From: Lewinellaceae bacterium
GTDB lineage: Bacteria; Bacteroidota; Bacteroidia; Chitinophagales; Saprospiraceae
NCBI GenBank assembly: GCA_020636375.1
Contig: JACJXZ010000001.1
Location: 310,001-374,000, forward strand
Reading direction: 5' to 3'
DNA: 64,000 bases
Under the pieces are notes generated by a model that did not search any database, was not told the origin of the DNA, and saw only the letters and a list, made by a program, of their open reading frames with translations. Shown here in pieces: positions 1 to 7,400 of the stretch (its first letter is position 1; each line of letters starts with the position of its first letter). The position numbers were made by a program, and so were the translations under genes.

Positions 1-32
1 GCGATGAGGCGGTATTTGAATTCTACAGGCAT
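1..32 (-). CDS. possible N-terminus of a gene running off the window
   Basis: On the minus strand an ATG at 32-30 opens a frame reading MPVEFKYRLI that stays open to the window edge; an in-frame stop lies a few codons upstream. Only ten codons are visible, so no family can be named. It follows the MoxR gene on the same strand, where vWA-domain or effector genes are often found in MoxR/EAD conflict systems, but that is inference from position only. Confidence 0.2.
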   Translation of the reverse strand, partial: MPVEFKYRLI

Positions 33-103
33 TGCTTTGCCGTCTTCGATTTAATAGAACTCGGATGACGCAGATACAGCGGGTTTTCGCAGATCTGGTT
101 TAC

Positions 104-128
104 GCGGACCTGGAGGTCCGCGCTCCAT
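104..128. repeat. short palindromic dispersed repeat
   Basis: A near-perfect palindrome (arms GCGGACCT/AGGTCCGC) followed by GCTCCAT. The same core recurs near 12099-12121 and, inverted, inside the 90-bp element at 24948-25037. It lies between the MoxR stop and the window-edge reading frame. Confidence 0.6.
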
Positions 129-187
129 GTCCTCCGACCACGAGAAATTTTAAAGTAACAAAGTAGAATTACACATTTACACCCACC

Positions 188-1114
188 CTACCCCCTGCCC
201 TTCAATGCCTTCAAATCCTCCCTGGTCTTTGCCAGCACCGAATAAGACCCCAGCAACTGCTGCCGCTCCTCTGCGCTCATCTGTTTCGGCCGTTCCAGCT
301 TGGCCGGGTCGAAGCCCGATTGTTGCAGCAGGTAGGCCCACTGTATGAGCTCGGCGGTGGCCGGTTTCTTCTGGAGCTTCAGGGAGTCGTCGTTGCGGAT
401 GCCCTCGAAATGAGCGACCAGGGGCTGCAGTTTATCCTCCGGGAAGCCGGGCACTTTGGCCGAGACGATCTTCAGCAGCTTGTCGCGCTCCGGGAAGGTG
501 ATGTGGAAGTACACCACCCGCCGCAGGAAGGGGTCGGGCAGGTTCTTCTCGCTGTTGGACGTCAGCACGATCACCGGGCGGTTGGCCGGCTCGGCGCGGT
601 AGGTTTTGTCGATCTCCGGCACGTAGAATTCCAGATCCTCCAGGGCGGCCAGCAGGTCGTTGGGCAGGTCGCGGGGCGCCTTGTCGATCTCGTCGAGCAG
701 TACTACGCGGCGGCCGCCGGAGACGATGGCCCTGCCGAGAGCCTGGTAGCGGATGAAGCGGCGCTCCAGCTCCTCGGCGCTGAGGGCCTCGGCCTGGTTC
801 TGGCTGTACTGGAAGTGGGCCAGGGCGTCGTAGCTGTAGAACAGGTCATTGGCCGTGGAGGTCGTCTGCACGTTGAGGCGGATGAGCGCTCCCAGGTTGA
901 AGTACCAGGCCAGGTGGTTGGCCAGCTCCGTCTTGCCGGTGCCGGGCTCGCCGGTCACCAGCAGGGGCTGCCCCAGCAGCAGGGCCACGTCGATGGCGTC
1001 GGCCAGCTCGGCCGAGGGCTCGTACAGGGCCGGGTCGTTGAGGCGCGGGTTGGGCTCAAAGGGCGGCAGCGGGGGGCGGGGCTGGGTTTTGTCGAGGTTG
1101 TAGAGGGATGGCAT
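188..1114 (-). CDS. MoxR-family AAA+ ATPase
   Basis: 308-residue single-domain AAA+ ATPase. Seen directly: Walker A GEPGTGKT (about residues 55-62), Walker B VVLLDEID (137-144), sensor-1 Asn in VIVLTSNSEKN (about 187) and the DPFLRR arginine-finger segment (about 194-199). This pattern fits the MoxR/RavA branch, ATP-driven remodelling factors usually paired with vWA-domain proteins. No vWA partner is visible, but the minus-strand downstream side is cut by the window edge. The next gene upstream on the same strand is an EAD/inactive-STAND-like protein. MoxR ATPases with vWA and EAD proteins form known ternary NTP-dependent conflict systems, so a defence or self/non-self role is plausible. The gap to that gene (about 170 bp) holds a 27-bp direct repeat. 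Function is assigned from motifs; the conflict role is inference. Confidence 0.85.
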   Translation of the reverse strand: MPSLYNLDKTQPRPPLPPFEPNPRLNDPALYEPSAELADAIDVALLLGQPLLVTGEPGTGKTELANHLAWYFNLGALIRLNVQTTSTANDLFYSYDALAHFQYSQNQAEALSAEELERRFIRYQALGRAIVSGGRRVVLLDEIDKAPRDLPNDLLAALEDLEFYVPEIDKTYRAEPANRPVIVLTSNSEKNLPDPFLRRVVYFHITFPERDKLLKIVSAKVPGFPEDKLQPLVAHFEGIRNDDSLKLQKKPATAELIQWAYLLQQSGFDPAKLERPKQMSAEERQQLLGSYSVLAKTREDLKALKGRG

Positions 1115-1244
1115 AGGTTTATTGTGTATTTGTGTATTTGCCTTGCCCGCCGAAGCCTCGGCGAAGGCGGGTGGATTCGTGGGGCTTTCGGATAAAGCTA
1201 CTGGCTTTCGGTTGTAACTTTTGTTTATTGTTTTCCCGGTTTGG

Positions 1245-1317
1245 GCCTGCGATCAGGATGATCGCGCCACGCGCCACGAGGAGGATCAAGGCCTGCGATC
1301 AGGATGATCGCGCCACG
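1245..1317. repeat. 27-bp direct repeat pair at the 3' end of the EAD gene
   Basis: Two identical 27-bp copies (1245-1271 and 1291-1317), each starting GCCTGCGATCAGGATGATCG and ending CGCCACG, separated by 19 bp. Each contains the small palindrome GATCA-gga-TGATC. The distal copy overlaps the last codons of the 1286-2476 gene, so the C-terminal tail of that protein is repeat-encoded. Confidence 0.85.
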
Positions 1318-2476
1318 AGTGGTTACAGACCATTTCCTGCAGCCCTTCGATGTGCTCCATATTGAGTACGTTTTCCTTTTGAAAGCGTTCCAGCTCTTCG
1401 CCCTGCAGGCGGGCGGCGATGGCATCTATGATGGCGTTTTTCTGCTCCGCTTTGATGTGCCCCAGGGTCACCACCTGCAGCCATTCTTTCAGGTCAAGGG
1501 CCGGCACCGGAGGAAGGGGGGTGATGAGGGTAGCGTGATGCCGGTTCTTTTCCACCAGTCCCTTTATGCTTTCCACTGTCTCCTGGCCCCGGCGGCTGAG
1601 CTTCTCCGGCAAGTGGGCATTCTCCAGCCAGATGACAAAGAAAAAGAGGAAGGTGGGCGTATTGCCCTCGGCTTCGGCGAAGGAATCCATGAGCCACTGC
1701 AGATATTCCTCCACGATGCTGCTTTTGGAATACCAGTCGCCGGCAGTAACGGATAAGGAGGTAATGACGTATTCCCACTGCAGGCGCGGCAGGCCGGTGC
1801 GCAGGTAATCCTCAAAGCTGGTATTGCCCAGGCGGAAGCGTTCGGCGAAGTATTTTTTAAAATTATCCTTGGCGTCATCAGCGGTGCCTCCCAAGGGCAG
1901 CAGCTCGGTTTTGACCCGAGCATTCCCGGCCGAGCGTTGATATTCGATACTGTGCAAATGGCTGGTGGCGTAAGCCCCCGCCAGTTCATACACCAGGCGC
2001 TCGGCGAAACTCTGCGGCCTCTGATTGGGGCAGGCCAGCAGGTAATAGAACTGGAACCGGCAGGGGGCCAGGCGCCAGCCCTCAAAGCACTCCTGAAAGA
2101 CCTTTAGTGACTGGTAGCGGTCGCAGTTCACCAGATGGAGGGGCGTAAGGGGGATACCGACCTCCAGTTGGCGCACCAGAGTATCGAGGCCATCCGCATC
2201 CGGGCCGCCGGCGCCCAGGCCGCTTTCCGTGAGGTTGTCGATCAGGTAGAGCAACGCCTGCCGGACCTGGTTGAACACCACCTCCGCATCCGCGGAAGAG
2301 ATCGTACCCAGCATCAGATTCTGATAGGCCGATTGGTGGCGGCTGGCGAGCAACACCACATGGCTGGCCGGTTCGCCCTGCAGGTGCTCCTGCATGTCGT
2401 CGAAAAGGGCTTTCCATTTGTTGTCGGCCAGCAGCTTTTTCCAGTTTTTGCTGAGTTGGGCCAGTGGGGTCGGCAT
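1286..2476 (-). CDS. EAD + inactive-STAND-like conflict-system protein
   Basis: 396 residues. The first ~85 residues have the helical layout of the bacterial effector-associated domain 11 type: an LLADNKWKALF-like helix, then HVVLLASRHQSAYQNLMLG, TISSADAEVVFNQVRQALL and LIDNL. The remainder starts LVNCDRYQSLKVFQECFEGW and continues with FQFYYLLACPNQRPQSFAERLVYEL, resembling inactive STAND modules: a P-loop-NTPase-like fold with no Walker A visible here. Such proteins act as adaptors that recruit effectors through EAD-EAD pairing. It sits upstream of, and co-directional with, the MoxR ATPase. The last ~10 residues (around HSWRDHPDRRP) come from a dispersed 27-bp repeat, so the natural C-terminus may have been altered. 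The family call is from remembered sequence shape, not a search. Confidence 0.6.
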   Translation of the reverse strand: MPTPLAQLSKNWKKLLADNKWKALFDDMQEHLQGEPASHVVLLASRHQSAYQNLMLGTISSADAEVVFNQVRQALLYLIDNLTESGLGAGGPDADGLDTLVRQLEVGIPLTPLHLVNCDRYQSLKVFQECFEGWRLAPCRFQFYYLLACPNQRPQSFAERLVYELAGAYATSHLHSIEYQRSAGNARVKTELLPLGGTADDAKDNFKKYFAERFRLGNTSFEDYLRTGLPRLQWEYVITSLSVTAGDWYSKSSIVEEYLQWLMDSFAEAEGNTPTFLFFFVIWLENAHLPEKLSRRGQETVESIKGLVEKNRHHATLITPLPPVPALDLKEWLQVVTLGHIKAEQKNAIIDAIAARLQGEELERFQKENVLNMEHIEGLQEMVCNHSWRDHPDRRP

Positions 2477-2706
2477 CAGGTTTTGGTTTTTCCAGCCGTT
2501 AAGATAAAAATAAATACGTATGTGCAGTGTTTTTTCAGCTTTTGAGGATTTGGGAACCTCAAAAGTTTATACGCAGCCGTGCCCCAGAAGTTTGCCAGGT
2601 AGATAGACTCAGGCTTGTTACGGGCCACCCTTCTACAGATCAGGGCAGGCCTGGAGGTAGCCCGTCCAAAATGCCTATATTGCCCGAAAAGCAGAACAGA
2701 ACAGTC

Positions 2707-4803
2707 ATGAAAACCTCCTCCCTACTCTCCGCCTGCCTCCTCCTCCTCTGGGCCTGCAACGCCCAAACGGGCAACGAGCCGCCCTACACCAACGCCCTCG
2801 TCCACGAGAGCAGCCCCTACCTGCTGCAGCACGCCCACAACCCGGTGGACTGGAACCCCTGGGGCGAGGCCGCCCTGAAAAAAGCCCGCGACGAAGACAA
2901 GCTGCTGCTCATCAGCATCGGCTACGCCGCCTGCCATTGGTGCCACGTGATGGAAGAGGAATCTTTCGAAGATACCACCATCGCCCGCATCATGAACGAG
3001 CATTTCGTGCCTGTCAAGGTAGACCGGGAGGAGCGGCCCGACGTGGACAACGTCTACATGACGGCCTGCCAGATGGCTTCCGATGGGAGCTGCGGCTGGC
3101 CCCTCAACGCCTTCGCCCTGCCCGACGGGCGGCCGGTATGGGCGGGCACCTACTTCCCCAAAGGGCAATGGAAAGACATCCTGGAGTACTTCATCAAAGT
3201 GTACGCGGAAGAGAGAGATAAGCTGGAGGCCTACGCCGGGCGGCTGGCCGAAGGCATACAGGCTTCGGGACGGCCAAAGCCGGTGGAGGAAGCGGTTTTG
3301 TTCACCGAGGAGGAGATGGGAGAAGTAGTGGAGCAGTTCCTGAACAACATCGACTTCAAAAAGGGCGGCCGACCGGGCGCGCCCAAATTCCCCGTGCCCA
3401 ACACTTACGAATTCCTGCTGCAGTACCACCACCTCGCCGGCAACGAGAAAGCCTTAGAGGCCGTGACGGCCACCCTGGACAACATGGGCAACGGGGGCAT
3501 CTTCGACCACCTGGGGGGCGGCTTCGCCCGCTATTCTACCGACGCCGACTGGAAGGTGCCGCACTTCGAGAAAATGCTGTACGACAATGCCCAGTTGGCG
3601 AGCCTCTACAGCAAGGCCTGGCAGGTAACGAAAAAGGAGCGCTACCGGGAGATCGTGTTCCAAACCCTGGAATTCATCGGGCGGGAGATGACGTCCCCCG
3701 AAGGCGGCTTTTACTCCTCCCTCGATGCCGACAGCGAAGGGGAAGAGGGCAAGTTCTACACCTGGCAAAAGGCGGAGGTCGACTCCATCCTGGCGGACGA
3801 GCGGCGGAGCGCCGTCTTCTGCGATTTTTATCAGGTGAAAAAGGGGGGGAACTGGGAGCATACTAATGTTTTGTATCGAAAAGATAATGTTGAGAAAATT
3901 CTGACTGAGTATAATTTATCTTTGAATGAGTTAACTCAATTCCTCGCACAGGCCCGGAAAAAGCTGTTCGAGGCGCGTTCCCGGCGCGTCCGCCCGGGCT
4001 TGGACGACAAAATCCTGGCCGGCTGGAACGCCCTGATGCTTCAGGGTTACCTCGACGCCTACCGGGCTTTCGGAGAGCAGGCTTTTCTGGACAAAGCCCT
4101 GCGGAGCGGGCAGTTTATTACCCAAAACATGCTGAAGGACGGCTACCGCCTGGACCGCAACTACAAGGACGGCCGGTCGTCCATCAACGCCTTCCTCGAC
4201 GACTACGCTTTCACCGCTCACGCCTTTCTCTCCCTCTACGAGGCTACTTTCGACGAGCAATGGCTGCGGCGGGCAGAGGGCCTTGCCCAATACGCCCTGG
4301 CTCATTTCCAGGACGAGGAGACGGGCTTCTTCTTCTATGCCTCCGCCCTCGACCCGCCCCTGTTCGCCCGCAAGATGGAGCTGGAGGACAACGTGATCCC
4401 CTCTTCCAATTCGGCCATGGCCAGGGCGTTGCACCGGCTGGGCACTGTATTGTATGAAAAGGAATACCTGGAGGCCTCCACCCGCATGCTGCAGGCGATG
4501 GCGCCCCGCTTCACGGCCACCACTCAGCCCCAGTACTTTTCCAACTGGTGCGCCCTGTACGCCGATGTGGCTTTCCCCTACTACGAAATCGCCATCGTCG
4601 GCCCGGATTATCAAAAGCTGCGGGATGAGGTGCTGGCCCGGTACCTGCCCAATGCCGTCCTGCTCGGCGGGCCGGACGAGGGCGGCCTGGAACTGCTGAA
4701 GGGCAAGCTACAGGGAGCGGAGACCTTTGTTTATGTCTGCAAAAAGAATGTGTGCAAGTTGCCGGCGCGGGGCGTGGAGGAGGCGTTGGAGCAGATGCGG
4801 TGA
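2707..4803 (+). CDS. thioredoxin-fold DUF255 (YyaL/SPATA20-like) lipoprotein
   Basis: 698 residues from the ATG at 2707. An in-frame ATG at 2527 would add 60 residues of non-protein-like sequence and bury the signal peptide. Starts with a lipoprotein signal (LLLLWAC, Cys17), then the DUF255 thioredoxin-like domain with ACHWCHVMEEESFED (CHWC about 76-79), and an (alpha/alpha)6-barrel-like region with GIFDHLGGGFARYSTD and WKVPHFEKMLYDNAQL. This matches the spermatogenesis-associated protein 20 / YyaL family at typical length. The precise reaction is unsettled; the CxxC and epimerase-like barrel suggest a thiol-linked enzyme, here probably membrane-anchored in the periplasm. Single gene, divergent from the EAD gene (230-bp spacer). 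Confidence 0.88.
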   Translation: MKTSSLLSACLLLLWACNAQTGNEPPYTNALVHESSPYLLQHAHNPVDWNPWGEAALKKARDEDKLLLISIGYAACHWCHVMEEESFEDTTIARIMNEHFVPVKVDREERPDVDNVYMTACQMASDGSCGWPLNAFALPDGRPVWAGTYFPKGQWKDILEYFIKVYAEERDKLEAYAGRLAEGIQASGRPKPVEEAVLFTEEEMGEVVEQFLNNIDFKKGGRPGAPKFPVPNTYEFLLQYHHLAGNEKALEAVTATLDNMGNGGIFDHLGGGFARYSTDADWKVPHFEKMLYDNAQLASLYSKAWQVTKKERYREIVFQTLEFIGREMTSPEGGFYSSLDADSEGEEGKFYTWQKAEVDSILADERRSAVFCDFYQVKKGGNWEHTNVLYRKDNVEKILTEYNLSLNELTQFLAQARKKLFEARSRRVRPGLDDKILAGWNALMLQGYLDAYRAFGEQAFLDKALRSGQFITQNMLKDGYRLDRNYKDGRSSINAFLDDYAFTAHAFLSLYEATFDEQWLRRAEGLAQYALAHFQDEETGFFFYASALDPPLFARKMELEDNVIPSSNSAMARALHRLGTVLYEKEYLEASTRMLQAMAPRFTATTQPQYFSNWCALYADVAFPYYEIAIVGPDYQKLRDEVLARYLPNAVLLGGPDEGGLELLKGKLQGAETFVYVCKKNVCKLPARGVEEALEQMR

Positions 4804-4816
4804 ATCAACGGTATTA

Positions 4817-5203
4817 TTACACTTTTCCTTCTTTCAACCATTTCCTGATCGCCTCCTCAGCTTGTGCCTTCGTTTCCTCCGTAAGGACCAAGCTGACAAC
4901 CAATTCTCTAAGAAGAGTTCCATCCGGCCAATCCGTTTCATTTTCCCAACAGTAAAAGTCCACAGGTTCTTCCGGTTCTTCCTGAATGATACGCAGTGCC
5001 CGGTCTGCTTCCGGGACATAGGCATGGAAAATCGGATTGCCATCCATCAGGGGCGTACCATCGACGAAATGGGTGTTCAAATAGCCTTGGTAAGAATACC
5101 TCATTGGCTCAATGATCCGTTCGAAAACATCTTTCCAGTATTGTTCAACCTGATGATACTCTGATTCATCAGCCAGGAACGATTTGTATAAAATATCAGG
5201 CAT
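4817..5203 (-). CDS. tandem paralog family protein, copy 1 (unknown function)
   Basis: 128 residues, no signal peptide or membrane segment, acidic. I do not recognise the family. It shares with the next three genes the framework MxxxLYxxFL / YWxxxFxRI / GxPxxDGNPIFxAxxPE / RIIQxEPE / LxxELVxSLxLTEETK / AxxAIxxWL. It is the last gene of a five-gene minus-strand cassette and its start overlaps the end of copy 2 by 8 bp, implying translational coupling. Small acidic cytosolic proteins in diverging tandem arrays are typical of immunity-protein arrays, but no toxin is visible nearby, so that role is only a hypothesis. Confidence 0.75.
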   Translation of the reverse strand: MPDILYKSFLADESEYHQVEQYWKDVFERIIEPMRYSYQGYLNTHFVDGTPLMDGNPIFHAYVPEADRALRIIQEEPEEPVDFYCWENETDWPDGTLLRELVVSLVLTEETKAQAEEAIRKWLKEGKV

Positions 5204-5600
5204 AGGTTCGATTTATTTCGCCTCCTTTCAACCAATGTACTATAGCCGTCTCCGCCTGCTCCTTCGTTTCTTCTGTAAGAATGAGGCTAATGACCAATTC
5301 CGGGAAAGTATGGCCATCCTCCATTTCCACGACATCTTGGTAAAAACTGAATTCGTCCGACTCCTCCGGCTCGACCTGTAGTATCCGTACCCCACGGTTG
5401 AGTTCCGGGACGAAAGCATTGAAGATAGGGTTGCCGTCAAAGAAAGGAGTGCCATTGGCAAAGGCAGGCTTCATCCATGAGCGCCAGGCCCAGCCGTTTT
5501 GTTCTGCAATCCTGGTGAAAAGGCTTTCCCAGAAACGCTCTACTTCTTGATAGGCAGTATAGTCCTTCAGGAAATCAGGGTACAACATTTGCGGCATCAT
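5196..5600 (-). CDS. tandem paralog family protein, copy 2 (unknown function)
   Basis: 134 residues and the closest relative of copy 1. Shared segments include FANGTPFFDGNPIFNAFVPE versus VDGTPLMDGNPIFHAYVPE, and ELVISLILTEETKEQAE versus ELVVSLVLTEETKAQAE. No signal peptide. Start is ambiguous between tandem ATGs at 5600 and 5597; both lie 4-7 bp from the stop of copy 3. Predicted cytosolic. Function unknown; the paralogy is seen directly. Confidence 0.75.
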   Translation of the reverse strand: MMPQMLYPDFLKDYTAYQEVERFWESLFTRIAEQNGWAWRSWMKPAFANGTPFFDGNPIFNAFVPELNRGVRILQVEPEESDEFSFYQDVVEMEDGHTFPELVISLILTEETKEQAETAIVHWLKGGEINRTYA

Positions 5601-5604
5601 CTTT

Positions 5605-6093
5605 TCAGTTTAACGAACTCAATACCTGTTCCATCTCCTCTTTATCTAAATCCTCAAATATCCATTGTTGCAGCAATTCTTCTACCTTCACCAGGTTCTT
5701 TTTAGTCATGGCAAGAGAGAGGGTCAATTCCGGAATAGGGTGATCTCTGCGAGAACGATCGGTTGGAAGCGGCCTCTGATCGTCATCCAATTCATCCGCT
5801 GGAAAATCGCTGGTCCAGCCCGTCAGTAGTAGGTCACCCGGTTCGGGAAGATACTGGATGATGCGGACGAGTTTATGTTGTTGGGGAAAATAAGCGTCTA
5901 AAATAGGATTAGCCTCATAGATTTTGTGCCCGTTGGCGTAATACTTGTTGTAAAAACTCCGGAAGGGAACCTCCTGAGGGACGAAGAGCCGCTGAAAAAA
6001 ACGGCGCCAATAAGCCTCGGCCAGGTTATAAACCCGGTGATTCTCCAAAAAGGCAGGAAACATGATATCGGTTGTGCTTACAGCATTTTCCAT
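5605..6093 (-). CDS. tandem paralog family protein, copy 3 (unknown function)
   Basis: 162 residues from the ATG at 6093, chosen because it aligns the core (MFPAFLENHRVYNLAEAYW) with the N-termini of the other copies and follows an A/G-rich stretch. Upstream in-frame ATGs at 6129/6126 would overlap the preceding gene. More diverged than copies 1 and 2: it keeps KYYANGHKIYEANPILDAYF, LVRIIQYLPEPGD and IPELTLSLAMTKKN, and has a ~20-residue charged insertion (around DDDQRPLPTDRSRR) plus a C-terminal acidic extension. Function unknown. Confidence 0.7.
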   Translation of the reverse strand: MENAVSTTDIMFPAFLENHRVYNLAEAYWRRFFQRLFVPQEVPFRSFYNKYYANGHKIYEANPILDAYFPQQHKLVRIIQYLPEPGDLLLTGWTSDFPADELDDDQRPLPTDRSRRDHPIPELTLSLAMTKKNLVKVEELLQQWIFEDLDKEEMEQVLSSLN

Positions 6094-6112
6094 AATTTCT
6101 TTTTCCTGAGAA

Positions 6113-6559
6113 TCATTCGCCGTCATCATTAACAACAGGTGCTGGATTAGAATTCTCATAATTTGACATGGGCGAGCCTGGCAACATCGAACTGATTTCC
6201 TCAAAGGCTGTTTTTTCCACCAGCCAGGCTTTGACAATCTTTTTTAACAAAAGCTTGATTTCCTCCGACAACTCCAGGGTAAGGACCAGCATGTCATATT
6301 GCCCGTCCCATTTCTTATGGCGGGCGCGGAGCACCGGATAATCTGAATCCGGTTCGCGCTGTATGACCTGAAGGATGCGGCCTTCGTAACGGGTACTGAA
6401 AATGTGGCCATCATATATCTTTTGGCCGTTGGCGTATCTGGACCGGAAAAAATGAAAGGCTTCGCTGCCGGTGACCGCTTCCACGAGCCTTTTGTAAAAA
6501 GCTTCGTTCAGGTTGTAAACTCGTTGGTCCTGGAGGAAATTTTTATATAGATGTTTCAT
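6113..6559 (-). CDS. tandem paralog family protein, copy 4 (unknown function)
   Basis: 148 residues from the ATG at 6559, giving MKHLYKNFLQDQRVYN; an upstream start at 6616 would run through the 3' end of the preceding gene. The 4-bp ATGA overlap with that gene (6556-6559) supports this start and translational coupling. Shares YNLNEAFYKRLVE, SRYANGQKIYDGHIF, RILQVIQREPDSD and MLVLTLELSEEIK with the other copies, then has its own low-complexity tail (SNYENSNPAPVVNDDGE). Most divergent copy. Confidence 0.7.
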   Translation of the reverse strand: MKHLYKNFLQDQRVYNLNEAFYKRLVEAVTGSEAFHFFRSRYANGQKIYDGHIFSTRYEGRILQVIQREPDSDYPVLRARHKKWDGQYDMLVLTLELSEEIKLLLKKIVKAWLVEKTAFEEISSMLPGSPMSNYENSNPAPVVNDDGE

Positions 6560-6903
6560 GTCAGAAAAAATAAAACGATGATAATAACCAAAGAAAGCCC
6601 GAAAGCGCCAGCCCACAGTTCGAAATCTACCCTCGTTCCATCCTTGATGTCTTCATTTTCAAAGGAACGAAATTCAGGGCTATAAATTCCGCCGGATTCG
6701 GATGCATTTTTCATGAAGCGCTCTAATTGCTCAAATTGTTTCTTACGCTTTTTTAATTCTTTTTTGCTTAGTTTGCCTTTTAGCTCATTTGCCATGTCTA
6801 AGCCCTGTTTCAAGCTAGGCGGGGTATCTTGAGACCAAGAGACGCTTTCTTCTAAATGATCAGATTGCGCCTGTATCCTCCCCCGGTGTTCTTTCTTGCT
6901 CAT
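6556..6903 (-). CDS. small C-tail-anchored membrane protein heading the paralog cassette
   Basis: 115 residues from the ATG at 6903 (alternative ATG at 6939). A long hydrophilic, Lys-rich, coiled-coil-prone segment (ELKGKLSKKELKKRKKQFEQ) precedes a single C-terminal hydrophobic segment (LWAGAFGLSLVIIIVLFFLT), so it would be tail-anchored facing the cytosol. First gene of the cassette; its stop overlaps the start of copy 4 by 4 bp. Not recognised. It could dock the four soluble paralogs at the membrane; that is inference from coupling alone. Confidence 0.65.
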   Translation of the reverse strand: MSKKEHRGRIQAQSDHLEESVSWSQDTPPSLKQGLDMANELKGKLSKKELKKRKKQFEQLERFMKNASESGGIYSPEFRSFENEDIKDGTRVDFELWAGAFGLSLVIIIVLFFLT

Positions 6904-7111
6904 TGGCGATAATGGGTTAACGTGTTGAAGATTTTGCAAGTTCCCGGCTTTTCATGCGCTGTATTTCAGGCAAAACCCTGAAATTTAGAAAAATATGGCA
7001 CAAACCAGACAAACATTGCATTTTCAAAGTTATAATCCGACAAATATAACCCTTATGCCAGTAGTTTACAATTATTTCCTTACTTTATTAAGTTTAAATT
7101 TTAAAAACTAC

Positions 7112-7306
7112 TCAACCTGCCAGGATTCGGCTTGGCCCAGGAAAAAACAACCCGGCAGTGTTTATCGAAGACGCAACAACGTGGCCGTCGCAATGCCGCC
7201 GGCGAAAACCGTCGCCGACAAACACTGCCGGGTTCAGCAACACGGGAACTTGCGCGAAACCCGGCAGGTTGAGCAGTACCAAAAGTAAGAAGAAGTTTTT
7301 TTTCAT
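7112..7306 (-). pseudogene. signal-peptide ORF merging into a hairpin repeat (probable remnant)
   Basis: From an ATG at 7306 the frame begins with a convincing signal peptide (MKKNFFLLLVLLNLPGFAQ), but every codon after about residue 12 lies in inverted-repeat DNA (15-bp arms AACCCGGCAGTGTTT at 7149-7163 and its complement at 7220-7234, plus a copy of the hairpin seen at 13151-13197). The ~64-residue product has no recognisable mature domain. Best explained as the 5' remnant of an exported-protein gene invaded by a repeat, or a chance frame. Confidence 0.3.
7114..7270. repeat. nested inverted-repeat region
   Basis: Holds a perfect 15-bp inverted repeat (7149-7163 / 7220-7234) and a second hairpin over about 7225-7270 whose arms (CTGCCGGGTT / AACCCGGCAG) and interior (CGGGAACTTGCGCGAA) match the element at 13151-13197. 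The stretch 6904-7113 upstream is AT-rich, carries no gene I can support and probably holds the cassette promoter. Confidence 0.7.
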
Positions 7307-7400
7307 CAGGCTTGCATTATGATGCCCTTGGGCCCTCCATTCGCGGTTTGTCTTTGCCCCTTGCACCCGCCAGGCCGGCAAAGACAAACCGCGAATAAAA

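Noticed and set aside
320..1195. 291-codon plus-strand frame over the MoxR gene
   Set aside because: Antisense shadow of a clear AAA+ ATPase in GC-rich DNA; low-complexity Val/Gly/Glu composition.
2527..2706. 60-residue extension of the DUF255 protein
   Set aside because: Pushes a clear lipoprotein signal into the interior and lacks any conserved feature.
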